A stretch of DNA of 64,000 bases, taken from the NCBI RefSeq assembly GCF_900095225.1, contig NZ_LT607422.1:126780-190779 (forward strand), given 5' to 3'. Position numbers and translations under genes: made by a program. The stretch is from Pseudomonas sp. UMAB-08. Lineage in GTDB: Bacteria; Pseudomonadota; Gammaproteobacteria; Pseudomonadales; Pseudomonadaceae. The notes beneath the pieces were generated by a model, which saw only the letters and a list, made by a program, of their open reading frames with translations, ran no database searches and was not told the DNA's origin. Positions 27,743 to 35,737 of the stretch are shown piece after piece (within the stretch, counting starts at the first letter, position 1; every line of letters begins with the position of its first letter).

Positions 27743-27786
27743 ATTGATCATTTATTGCGCACATGTGCGCAGCCTGAGGAATCACC

Positions 27787-28359
27787 GTGGAAGCACTGCA
27801 TAAGAAAATTCGCGAAGAGGGCATCGTCCTTTCTGACCAGGTGTTGAAGGTCGACGCGTTTCTTAACCACCAGATCGACCCGGCCTTGATGCAGCTGATC
27901 GGCAACGAATTCGCCACGCTGTTCGCAGACTCGGGCATCACCAAGATCGTCACCATCGAGGCCTCGGGCATTGCCCCCGCGATCATGACCGGCCTGAAAC
28001 TGGGCGTGCCGGTGATCTTTGCGCGCAAACACCAATCGCTGACCCTGACCGAAAACCTGCTGTCGGCGACCGTGTATTCATTCACCAAGCAAGTCGAAAG
28101 CACGGTCGCCATCTCTCCTCGACACCTGACCAGCAGCGACCGCGTGCTGATCATCGATGACTTTTTGGCCAACGGCAGGGCCTCGCAGGCGCTGATTTCG
28201 ATCATCAAGCAAGCGGGCGCCAGCGTGGCCGGACTGGGCATTGTGATCGAGAAATCATTCCAGGGCGGCCGTGCCGAACTCGACGCTCAGGGTTATCGCG
28301 TCGAATCCCTCGCACGGGTGAAATCGCTGGAGGGCGGGGTGGTGACGTTTCTGGATTGA
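27787..28359 (+). CDS. xpt: Xanthine phosphoribosyltransferase
   Basis: 190 aa purine salvage enzyme: xanthine plus PRPP to XMP. PRPP-binding loop VLIIDDFLANGRA at about 120-132. The start is a GTG (27787) with GAGGA 6 bp upstream, giving VEALHKKIREEG, the standard N terminus. The 44-bp gap from rep holds no purine riboswitch. Confidence 0.95.
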   Translation: MEALHKKIREEGIVLSDQVLKVDAFLNHQIDPALMQLIGNEFATLFADSGITKIVTIEASGIAPAIMTGLKLGVPVIFARKHQSLTLTENLLSATVYSFTKQVESTVAISPRHLTSSDRVLIIDDFLANGRASQALISIIKQAGASVAGLGIVIEKSFQGGRAELDAQGYRVESLARVKSLEGGVVTFLD

Positions 28360-28370
28360 TTGTGGCGGCC

Positions 28371-28406
28371 CCTTCGCCAATGTAGGAGCCAACTTGTTGG
28401 CGAAGG
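28371..28406. repeat. REP-variant hairpin between convergent xpt and CoA-transferase genes
   Basis: CCTTCGCCAA pairs exactly with TTGGCGAAGG around TGTAGGAGCCAACTTG. The loop and right arm (TGTAGGAGCCAACTTGTTGGC) are a known-style Pseudomonas REP variant. It lies between two converging genes and may end both transcripts. Confidence 0.75.
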
Positions 28407-28413
28407 CGGTAGG

Positions 28414-30348
28414 TCAGACGCCAGAGATTGCCGTGGCCTGCAACCCCGCCAGCACCAAGCGCTGATACAGCTCTTCAAGCAGTCCCTGCGGCTGCAAAAG
28501 TCGCATGCGTTCAAGGTGCGCCGGGAAGGCTGTCGGTTCCGGTGCGTCGAGGGTGGCTTTGCCCAATTGCAGCATTTCGGTGAGTTTGAGTTTGCTTTTC
28601 AGCCAGTTCAACGCTCGCAACAGATCCCGCTCTTCAGCGCTGAAATCACAACCCAGTGGATACTCAGGGAACAACTGCGCGTAACGCGCCTGCAACGTCT
28701 GCAAACGTTCAGGGGTATTTTCGCTAAAGCGCGGATCGAGGCGGAAATCGCGGGGCAATTTGCCGACCTTTTGCGCCTGCTCGATCAAGCCCTCCTGGAA
28801 GCGTGAGTCACTGATATTCAGCAGCGCCTCAATCACCTTGGCGTCGGTCTTGCCACGCAGATCGGCAATCCCGTATTCCGTGACGATAATGTCCCGCAGG
28901 TGCCTCGGAATCGTGACGTGACCGTACTCCCAGACAACATTTGAACTGACCTCCCCGCCCGACTCCCGCCAGCTACGCAGCATCAACAGTGAGCGAGCAC
29001 CTTCCAGTGCATGCGCCTGAGCGACGAAATTGTATTGGCCGCCCACCCCGCTCAACACTCGGCCGTCTTCCAGTTGATCGGCCACTGCGGCGCCCATCAG
29101 CGTCACTTTAAAAATGCTGTTGATGAATCGCGCATCGCGCCGTTGCAAGCGCTTGAGCTCTTCATTGCCGTACAGCTCGTTGATGTAGCTGATGGCGGTC
29201 ATGTTGAAGCGCTCACGCTGAGCCAGTGAAAACTCGCGTAAACGTTGATAAAAGCTGCGAGGCCCCAGGAAAAACCCCGCGTGGACCATGACGCCATCGG
29301 GATGGGCCGATTCGTCCAGCGTGCCATCGTTGGCCTGCCGTTGCAGGGCCGCGTCGGGGTAAACCTTGCGCCGCACGATGCCGGCGTCCACCAGCACCAA
29401 TAAACCGTTCACGAACATTTCGCTGCAACCGTACAGCCCGTGAGCAAACGGCTGCACCCCGCCTTCGCGCTCGATCAGCGCTTGCCACGACGTGGTCGCG
29501 TCCAGATCCGCGAGCAGCGCGCGGTAAGTGGCGTTATCCGCTTGCCGCGCCAAAAGCGCCGCTGTCAGCGCATCGCCCATCGAGCCAATACCGATCTGCA
29601 AGGTCCCGCCGTCGCGCACCAGAGTGCTGGCGTGCAAGCCGATGAAATGGTCCTGAAATCCGACCGGCATGTTCGGGGTAGAGAACAGGGTGCTGTGTTC
29701 TTCCTCGTCGAGCAGCACATCAAAGACGTCAGTGCCGAGCTCCGAGTCGCCGGGCATGTACGGCAAGTCAGCATGGACCTGGCCGAGCAACAGGATTGTT
29801 TCCCCGGCCGCACGACGTTTGGCGATCATCGGCAGCAGGTCGAGGGTGATGTCCGAGTTGCAACTCAGGCTCACGCGACCCGGACGCTGCGGATCACGGG
29901 CGACCAACTGCGCCACCAGATTCAGGCCATTGGCGTTGATGTCACGCGCGGCATGGCTGTAGTTGCTGCTGACGTAGTCCTGCTGCGCGGTGTGGCTGTT
30001 GAGCAGGCTGCCGGGCTGCAAGAAGAACTGCTCGATACGGATGTTCGTCGGCAGGCTGTCGCGCCGCAAGTCATCAAGGAAGTCCAGTTCGGGGTAATCG
30101 CCGAACACCCGCGCGACGAAGGGCTCAAGAAAACGCGCCTGCAAACCCTCGCCAAGCGGCGGGCGCCCGAGACAGAGGGCGGTGTACATCGTCAACTGTC
30201 GTTGGGGCAGCCCCTTGACCCGCGCATACAACGCGTTAACGAAGCGGTTGGGCTTGCCCAGCCCCAGCTGCAGGCCCATGTGAATGTGCGCAGGCAGTTG
30301 CGCCAGTACTTGGTCGACTGCTTGTTCAATGGAACACGACTGCGTCAT
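28414..30348 (-). CDS. Acetyl-CoA hydrolase/transferase family protein
   Basis: 644 aa, longer than the roughly 500-residue classical enzymes. The C-terminal AcetylCoA_hyd_C region is clear: GGQYNFVAQAHALEGARSL, VTIPRHLRDIIVTEYGIADLRGK and AKVIEALLNISDSRFQ. The N-terminal half is more divergent. These enzymes move or hydrolyse CoA from short acyl-CoAs; the substrate here is unknown. ATG 30348 is chosen because GGGAGG lies just upstream; the longer start would lose it. Stands alone. Confidence 0.85.
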   Translation of the reverse strand: MTQSCSIEQAVDQVLAQLPAHIHMGLQLGLGKPNRFVNALYARVKGLPQRQLTMYTALCLGRPPLGEGLQARFLEPFVARVFGDYPELDFLDDLRRDSLPTNIRIEQFFLQPGSLLNSHTAQQDYVSSNYSHAARDINANGLNLVAQLVARDPQRPGRVSLSCNSDITLDLLPMIAKRRAAGETILLLGQVHADLPYMPGDSELGTDVFDVLLDEEEHSTLFSTPNMPVGFQDHFIGLHASTLVRDGGTLQIGIGSMGDALTAALLARQADNATYRALLADLDATTSWQALIEREGGVQPFAHGLYGCSEMFVNGLLVLVDAGIVRRKVYPDAALQRQANDGTLDESAHPDGVMVHAGFFLGPRSFYQRLREFSLAQRERFNMTAISYINELYGNEELKRLQRRDARFINSIFKVTLMGAAVADQLEDGRVLSGVGGQYNFVAQAHALEGARSLLMLRSWRESGGEVSSNVVWEYGHVTIPRHLRDIIVTEYGIADLRGKTDAKVIEALLNISDSRFQEGLIEQAQKVGKLPRDFRLDPRFSENTPERLQTLQARYAQLFPEYPLGCDFSAEERDLLRALNWLKSKLKLTEMLQLGKATLDAPEPTAFPAHLERMRLLQPQGLLEELYQRLVLAGLQATAISGV

Positions 30349-30438
30349 CTCACCCTCCCGGAACATCCTTGATTTCAGGTTGGACCGAGATTGCCGGGTG
30401 TTTGCTGCAAAGGACAGGACTTCGAATCATTCGCGCAC

Positions 30439-30467
30439 AAAAAAGCCGACACGAAGTCGGCTTTTTG
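30439..30467. terminator. Bidirectional terminator next to cytochrome c5
   Basis: AAAAGCCGAC pairs with GTCGGCTTTT around ACGAA. It lies just after the cytochrome c5 stop on the minus strand. Confidence 0.9.
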
Positions 30468-30480
30468 TCATCGGGTCGAA

Positions 30481-30909
30481 TTACTTCAGACCGGACATTT
30501 TCTGAATCGCGCTTTTCAGCTCTGCATCAGAGCAATCTGCGCAAGTGCCTTTTGGCGGCATCGAGTTGATACCGGTAATGGCTTTAGCAAGAATGCCTTC
30601 AAGACCGCCCTGCGTTTTGGCACGGTTGCCCCAGTCAGCCGCGTCACCGATTTTCGGTGCGCCCAGCAAGCCGGAACCGTGACATGCATTGCAATGGCCG
30701 GCGATGATCTCATCAGCGGACTTGGCACCACCGGCGCCGCCAGCCGAAGCTGCGACGTCCATACCGGCGCACTCTTTACCCTGCACACACACTTGACCCA
30801 CTGGATCAAGGCGCTTGGCCAAATCGTCGCTTGTCGTGGCCTGAGCACCGACAGCCCAAAAGACCAATACGGCAGCTTGAACTGCCAGCATTTTATTAAT
30901 TAGGTTCAC
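30481..30909 (-). CDS. cycB: Cytochrome c5-type monohaem protein
   Basis: 142 aa periplasmic electron carrier. A signal peptide (about 1-24, MLAVQAAVLVFWAVGAQA) precedes a mature protein with haem motif CNACH, distal methionine candidate in INSMPPKG, and the CADCSD cysteine pair typical of c5. A further VCVQGKEC cysteine pair lies before the haem domain. The GTG at 30909 is chosen because GAGGG lies 8 bp upstream; the ATG at 30891 is an alternative. Position before pauR matches PA5300 (cycB). Confidence 0.88.
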   Translation of the reverse strand: MNLINKMLAVQAAVLVFWAVGAQATTSDDLAKRLDPVGQVCVQGKECAGMDVAASAGGAGGAKSADEIIAGHCNACHGSGLLGAPKIGDAADWGNRAKTQGGLEGILAKAITGINSMPPKGTCADCSDAELKSAIQKMSGLK

Positions 30910-31098
30910 GCGTACACCCTCATGGTGGCTAGTCACGCCCGCGGCCACGGTTTTGCGGGCGGGCGGAAGTATACCGGTTAGCCCGTCACACTGAAACAAC
31001 CCTATAGTCGCAGGGGTATTTACCAGCTGTCAGGCCCTGCAAACGGGCACTTTGTGCTTTCATTTCTGAGAAGCAGCGCCTGTAAATGAAGCGTTCAA

Positions 31099-31647
31099 TC
31101 AAAAATTCGCGGGTGTTGCCGCGCTGATCAGCCGCGCAGGCACATCGAACGGATTACGAAAACGGTGTGGCTTGGTACTCTCAAAGTAGTAGCTGTCGCC
31201 AGCTTCGAGGATGAACGTCTCAACGCCAACCACCAGTTCCAGCCGACCTTCGAGCAGGGTTCCGGTTTCTTCGCCTTCATGAACGAGCATTGCATCCCCG
31301 GTATCGGAACCCGGAGGATAGATCTCGTTGAGAAAAGTGATCGCCCGACCCGGATGGGCCTTACCGACCAGCTTCATGGTGACGGCGCCGTCCGAAATGT
31401 CGATCAACTCACTGGCTTTATAAACCACTTGAGTCAGATTTTCTTGCTCCAGCTCTTCCGAAAAGAACTCAACCATGGACATCGGAATACCGCCCAGCAC
31501 CTTTCTCAGAGAGCTGATCGAGGGGCTGACGCTGTTTTTCTCGATCATGGAAATGGTGCTGTTGGTCACGCCCGCTCGCTTGGCGAGTTCACGCTGGGAG
31601 AGACCTTTAAGCTTTCGAATGGATTGCAGTCGTTCACCGACGTCCAA
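31099..31647 (-). CDS. pauR: XRE-cupin regulator PauR
   Basis: 182 aa. Helix-turn-helix of XRE type (about 4-58, LKGLSQRELAKRAGVTNSTI) joined to a C-terminal cupin sensor (about 110-180). PauR of P. aeruginosa represses polyamine utilisation genes until putrescine or cadaverine is present; identity is supported by the architecture and by position between cycB and dadX. AGGAGG precedes the ATG. Likely targets in the window are kauB and the FAD oxidase, by inference. Confidence 0.88.
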   Translation of the reverse strand: MDVGERLQSIRKLKGLSQRELAKRAGVTNSTISMIEKNSVSPSISSLRKVLGGIPMSMVEFFSEELEQENLTQVVYKASELIDISDGAVTMKLVGKAHPGRAITFLNEIYPPGSDTGDAMLVHEGEETGTLLEGRLELVVGVETFILEAGDSYYFESTKPHRFRNPFDVPARLISAATPANF

Positions 31648-31678
31648 TGCGGGAGTCCTCCTATTGATTAGTTATGGT

Positions 31679-31689
31679 CGTTATGAACG
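31679..31689. promoter_or_regulatory. Short palindrome in the pauR promoter
   Basis: CGTTATGAACG has 4-bp arms around ATG, 30-40 bp before the pauR start. It could be an autoregulatory site, but it is short. Confidence 0.25.
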
Positions 31690-31807
31690 GTATGATGGCA
31701 ACAGCGTTCAGTATTTACAACACTTCGACCCGTAACGTATTCGTAAAAGGACTAGCGGCTTATCGGTGTGGGATGAAATTTCGCCGACAGCTGCCGGCGA
31801 CCGCCTG

Positions 31808-32881
31808 TCAGGCCCCGGAATAGAGCCTTGGCACGCGGCGCAGGTTACAAAATATCTGGTAAGGGATTGTACCGGCGTGCGCGGCAACATCGCTGGCCAG
31901 CACGTTCTTGCCCCATAACTCGACCTGGCTACCCAGCCCGGCGCGTGGCAAATCGGTCAAGTCCACGCACAGCATGTCCATCGACACACGCCCCAACAAC
32001 CGGCTCGGCTGGCCGTCAATCGAGACCGGGGTGCCAGTCGGTGCCTGACGGGGATAACCATCGGCGTAACCCATGGCCACCACCCCTACACGCATCGAGC
32101 GATCCGTGATGAAACCACCGCCATACCCAATCGGTTCGCACGCCGGCAACTCGCGCACGCAAATCACCTTCGATTCCAGGGTCATCACCGGCTGCAAGCG
32201 CTCAGCCACGCTCTGGGGCTGATCAAAAGGCGTGGCGCCGTATAGCATGATGCCAGGACGGACCCAGTCACTGGGCACCTTCGGCCAGCCCATGACCGCA
32301 GGCGAGTTGCGCAGACTGACCTCTGCGGACAACCCCTGACGGGCCGCATTAAAGACTGCAACCTGTTCGTCGCTGCGTGAGCAATCCAATTCATCAGCGC
32401 GGGCGAAATGGCTCATCAAGACGATTTTTGCCACTTTGCCGCTGCTCAACAGGCGTTTATAAGCCGCTTGGTAATCGGCGGGGTGCAAGCCGACACGGTG
32501 CATGCCCGAATCCAGCTTGAGCCAGACGTTCAGCGGCTTGCTGATGCTCGCTTGCTCGATGGCGTCGAGTTGCCAAAGTGAATGCACCACGAACCAGAGG
32601 TCATGCTCGACGATCAGCGCCAGTTCGCTCGCCTCGAAAAAACCTTCAAGCAGCAAAATCGGCCCGCCAATCCCCGCTTCACGGAGTTCCAGCGCTTCTT
32701 CGATGCAGGCCACGGCGAACCCATCGGCCTGGGCTTCCAGAGCTTGCGCGCAACGCACCGCCCCATGACCGTAGGCATCGGCCTTGACGACCGCAAGCGC
32801 TTTGGCGCCAGCGGTTTCACGGGCCAATTGATAGTTGTGACGCAGGGCTTGGAGATCGATCAAGGCGCGGGCAGGACGCAT
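31808..32881 (-). CDS. dadX: Catabolic alanine racemase DadX
   Basis: 357 aa PLP racemase that supplies D-alanine to the dehydrogenase DadA and to the cell wall. PLP lysine K33 (VVKADAYGHG) and the second catalytic base Y253 (PIGYGGG) are present. It follows ridA and dadA on the same strand, with 78 bp that contains a terminator-like hairpin. The cluster dadA-ridA-dadX is under Lrp in P. aeruginosa. Confidence 0.95.
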   Translation of the reverse strand: MRPARALIDLQALRHNYQLARETAGAKALAVVKADAYGHGAVRCAQALEAQADGFAVACIEEALELREAGIGGPILLLEGFFEASELALIVEHDLWFVVHSLWQLDAIEQASISKPLNVWLKLDSGMHRVGLHPADYQAAYKRLLSSGKVAKIVLMSHFARADELDCSRSDEQVAVFNAARQGLSAEVSLRNSPAVMGWPKVPSDWVRPGIMLYGATPFDQPQSVAERLQPVMTLESKVICVRELPACEPIGYGGGFITDRSMRVGVVAMGYADGYPRQAPTGTPVSIDGQPSRLLGRVSMDMLCVDLTDLPRAGLGSQVELWGKNVLASDVAAHAGTIPYQIFCNLRRVPRLYSGA

Positions 32882-32910
32882 GGCGGCAGGCTTCTAGGCA
32901 TGATGGGAAT

Positions 32911-32944
32911 AAAAAAGCCCGACACCCATTAACAGGCATCAGGC
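32911..32944 (-). terminator. Probable terminator between ridA and dadX
   Basis: On the minus strand GCCTGA and TCGGGC can pair (one G-U) around a partly paired loop and are followed by TTTTTT. It lies inside what is otherwise a dadA-ridA-dadX operon, 30 bp before the dadX ATG. Confidence 0.5.
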
Positions 32945-32959
32945 GAAGGTTCTTGCAGA

Positions 32960-33313
32960 TTAAGGCAATGCCGCGACGACCGACAGCTCAACCAGAATTT
33001 CCGGTTCGCACAGCTTCGACTCGACCGTTGCCCGAGCGGGCGCAACGCCTTTTGGCAGCCATTTATCCCAGACACTGTTCATGCCGGCGAAATCTGCGTC
33101 GATGTCTTTCAGGTAGATGGTCACCGACAGAATCCGGGTCTTGTCGGTACCGGCCAGGTCCAGCAGACGCTCGATGTTGGCCAGCGTCTCCCGGGTTTGC
33201 TGTTCGATCCCGGCAGCCATGTCGTCACCCACTTGCCCGGACAGGTACACGGTGCTGTTGTGGACAACGAGCTGACTCATACGATCATTGGTGAGCTGGC
33301 GCAGGATTGCCAT
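32960..33313 (-). CDS. RidA family protein in the dad cluster
   Basis: 117 aa YjgF/YER057c/UK114 protein. The family hydrolyses reactive imines/enamines, a sensible partner for the imino acid made by DadA. Visible motifs: VYLSGQVGDD and LAGTDKTRILSVTIYLKDIDADFAGMN split over about 24-80, and the conserved arginine in APARATVES. ATG at 33313 overlaps the dadA stop by 29 bp; a second in-frame ATG (33280) follows. Confidence 0.9.
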   Translation of the reverse strand: MAILRQLTNDRMSQLVVHNSTVYLSGQVGDDMAAGIEQQTRETLANIERLLDLAGTDKTRILSVTIYLKDIDADFAGMNSVWDKWLPKGVAPARATVESKLCEPEILVELSVVAALP

Positions 33314-34586
33314 GTTTTACGATCTCCTGGGTTTTACCGTAGCGAGAAATATCAAGGCCTTCGGCACTGATCTGTGGTGTTTTAAAGGCCATCAAGTCGG
33401 CCAGCAAACGGCCGGAACCGCACGCCATGGTCCAGCCAAGTGTGCCGTGGCCGGTATTCAGGAACAGGTTGCGGAATGGTGTGGCGCCGACAATCGGGGT
33501 GCCGTCCGGTGTGGTTGGGCGCAGGCCGGTCCAGAAAGTGGCCTCCGTCAAATCACCGCCCTGAGGATAAAGGTCGCCGACGATCATCTCCAGTGTTTCG
33601 CGCCGACGCGGGTTGAGCGACAAGTCGAACCCGGCGATTTCCGCCATGCCGCCCACACGAATGCGGTTGTCGAAACGGGTAATGGCGACCTTGTAGGTCT
33701 CGTCGAGAATAGTCGACGTCGGGGCCATCGCCGGATTGGTGATTGGCACCGTCAGGGAGTAACCCTTGAGCGGGTAAATCGGCGCGCGGATGCCCAACGG
33801 CTTGAGCAACTGTGGTGAATAACTGCCCAGCGCCAGCACGTAGCGATCGGCGGTTTCCAGCTTGCCGTCGATCCACACGCCATTGATGCGATCACCTGCG
33901 TAGTCGAGGCGTTCGATGGACTGACCAAAACGGAACTCAACGCCCAACTTGACCGCCATTTCCGCCAGGCGGGTGGTGAACAGCTGGCAATCGCCGGTCT
34001 GGTCGTTCGGCAGACGCAACGCACCGGCCAAAATATTAGTCACGTTAGCCAACGCCGGCTCGACGCGGGCGATGCCAGCGCGATCAAGCAGTTCGTAAGG
34101 CACGCCAGACTGCTGCAGAACAGCGATGTCCTTGGCGGCGTTATCCAGTTGCTCCTGAGTACGGAACAATTGCGTGGTGCCCAAGCTGCGGCCTTCGTAC
34201 GCGATACCGGTTTCGGCACGCAGCTCATCGAGGCAGTCGCGGCTGTACTCGGACAACCGCACCATGCGCTCTTTGTTCACCGCATAACGGCTGGCGGTGC
34301 AGTTGCGCAGCATTTGCGCCATCCACAGGTACTGATCAATGTCGGCGGTGGCCTTGATCGCCAGCGGGGCATGACGCTGCAGCAACCATTTGATCGCCTT
34401 GAGCGGCACACCAGGCGCGGCCCACGGCGATGCATAGCCTGGCGAAACCTGGCCGGCGTTGGCGAAACTGGTTTCCATGGCCGCCGCAGGTTGACGGTCG
34501 ACCACGGTCACCTCAAATCCAGCCCGGGCCAGATAATAGGCGCTGGCCGTACCGATCACGCCACTGCCAAGGACCAGAACTCGCAT
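33285..34586 (-). CDS. dadA: D-amino acid dehydrogenase small subunit DadA
   Basis: 433 aa FAD flavoenzyme on the inner membrane that oxidises D-alanine and other D-amino acids to 2-oxo acids and ammonia, passing electrons to the respiratory chain. Rossmann motif VLGSGVIGTASAYYLARAG at residues 4-22. Start ATG at 34586 (MRVLVLGSGVIG); the upstream ATG adds 17 atypical residues. First gene of the dad cluster and divergent from lrp. Confidence 0.96.
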   Translation of the reverse strand: MRVLVLGSGVIGTASAYYLARAGFEVTVVDRQPAAAMETSFANAGQVSPGYASPWAAPGVPLKAIKWLLQRHAPLAIKATADIDQYLWMAQMLRNCTASRYAVNKERMVRLSEYSRDCLDELRAETGIAYEGRSLGTTQLFRTQEQLDNAAKDIAVLQQSGVPYELLDRAGIARVEPALANVTNILAGALRLPNDQTGDCQLFTTRLAEMAVKLGVEFRFGQSIERLDYAGDRINGVWIDGKLETADRYVLALGSYSPQLLKPLGIRAPIYPLKGYSLTVPITNPAMAPTSTILDETYKVAITRFDNRIRVGGMAEIAGFDLSLNPRRRETLEMIVGDLYPQGGDLTEATFWTGLRPTTPDGTPIVGATPFRNLFLNTGHGTLGWTMACGSGRLLADLMAFKTPQISAEGLDISRYGKTQEIVKHGNPAPAHQ

Positions 34587-34742
34587 GTTAAATCCCTCAA
34601 TCGCGGATATCCGCTGACGTTTGTTGTATAGAGCCAAGATATGCGCAGTATAAAAAGCAATGGCCAGTGCTTTTCACTATATAAACACCTATATTTGGCG
34701 AGAATTCTCGGCAATAACGGCTTTAGTAGAGGGGGTTTACCC
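34587..34742. promoter_or_regulatory. dadA / lrp divergent regulatory region with three palindromes
   Basis: Contains GCGGATATCCGC (34603-34614), AAAAGCA-N8-TGCTTTT (34653-34674) and CGAGAATTCTCG (34699-34710). All arms are exact. Lrp controls dad in P. aeruginosa, so the AT-rich AAAAGCA pair is the best Lrp-like candidate; the other two are unassigned. Confidence 0.5.
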
Positions 34743-35231
34743 ATGCGCACCCAGCACCAGTCAAAACGTGAGTTGGACAAGATCGACCGCAACATCCTGC
34801 GCATCCTGCAGGCGGACGGGCGGATCTCATTTACCGAGCTGGGAGAAAGGGTGGGATTGTCGACCACGCCCTGTACTGAGCGGGTGCGCAGGCTTGAGCG
34901 CGAAGGGATCATCATGGGCTACAACGCCCGGCTCAATCCGCAAAGCCTCAAGGCCAGCCTGCTGGTGTTCGTCGAGATCAGCCTGGACTACAAGTCCGGC
35001 GACACCTTCGAAGAGTTCCGCCGCGCCGTGCTCAAACTGCCGCACGTGCTGGAGTGTCATCTGGTGTCAGGTGACTTCGATTACCTGGTGAAAGCGCGGA
35101 TTTCAGAGATGGCTTCGTACCGCAAACTACTCGGCGATATCCTGCTCAAACTGCCGCATGTGCGCGAATCCAAGAGCTACATCGTCATGGAAGAAGTGAA
35201 AGAGAGTTTGAATTTGCCGATTCCGGAGTGA
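34743..35231 (+). CDS. lrp: Leucine-responsive regulator Lrp (DadR)
   Basis: 162 aa. AsnC/Lrp family: helix-turn-helix about 15-60 (FTELGERVGLSTTPCTERVRR) and a C-terminal RAM ligand domain (GDFDYLVKARIS). The gene is divergent from dadA, which it activates in P. aeruginosa in response to L-alanine. ATG at 34743; upstream in-frame ATG (34641) is not supported by a ribosome-binding site, whereas GGGGG precedes this one. Confidence 0.95.
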   Translation: MRTQHQSKRELDKIDRNILRILQADGRISFTELGERVGLSTTPCTERVRRLEREGIIMGYNARLNPQSLKASLLVFVEISLDYKSGDTFEEFRRAVLKLPHVLECHLVSGDFDYLVKARISEMASYRKLLGDILLKLPHVRESKSYIVMEEVKESLNLPIPE

Positions 35232-35234
35232 CCT

Positions 35235-35588
35235 CTACACCAACACCTGTCGCGTGGTCGCGATGTATTCGTGGATCTGCTTTTCCGCCTTGGGATGAAT
35301 CATCTCGACCGGCCGACGGCCATTGGGGCATGGCAGGGTCGGCGTGGTGCCGAACAACCGGCAGATCAGCGGACGTTCTTCATACACCGTGCAGCCATTT
35401 GGCCCAAGGTGCACACAGTTCAGCTCATCCATCGCCGCCTCTTGCTCAGCGGCGGTTTTGCGCGGCAAGCGCGCCATCTCTTCGGATGAGGTGGTGACCG
35501 GGCCGCAGCAGTCGTGGCAGCCGGGCACGCACTCGAAGGACGGGATCTGCTGCCGAAGAAAGCGGATTTTCTGGCTGTTGCAGCTCAT
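35235..35588 (-). CDS. YkgJ-family cysteine cluster protein
   Basis: 117 aa zinc/iron-chelate-type protein. The cysteine arrangement CVPGCHDCCG (about 19-28) and GCTVYEERPLICR, with a further CPNG, is that of YkgJ. Function unknown; the cysteines probably bind zinc or an Fe-S cluster. Start at 35588 (MSCNSQKIRF) is chosen by family alignment; its ribosome-binding site is weak and longer starts exist. Ends 3 bp from the lrp stop in convergent orientation. Confidence 0.82.
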   Translation of the reverse strand: MSCNSQKIRFLRQQIPSFECVPGCHDCCGPVTTSSEEMARLPRKTAAEQEAAMDELNCVHLGPNGCTVYEERPLICRLFGTTPTLPCPNGRRPVEMIHPKAEKQIHEYIATTRQVLV

Positions 35589-35737
35589 CGAGGCGTTTAC
35601 CGAAAGAAAGACTAGCCCGTGATTTTGCATCACTTGAGCCCCAGGTGACAGCGCCGCCCGACCGAACCTTGCTGGGCAGCGCGGCTCACGTCTATGCTGC
35701 GTGAAATTTTCAAAACACAAAAATCAGGATAACCCTC

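Noticed and set aside
25652..27751. 699-codon open frame antisense to rep
   Set aside because: Histidine/aspartate/valine-rich translation without motifs, a shadow of a GC-rich gene; no ribosome-binding site or conserved start.
27743..27786. Purine riboswitch before xpt
   Set aside because: The gap is 44 bp, too short for the aptamer, and no three-stem pattern is visible.
30936..30965. Hairpin upstream of cytochrome c5 as terminator of pauR
   Set aside because: GC-rich arms exist but no T tract follows on the minus strand and it sits in the c5 promoter region.
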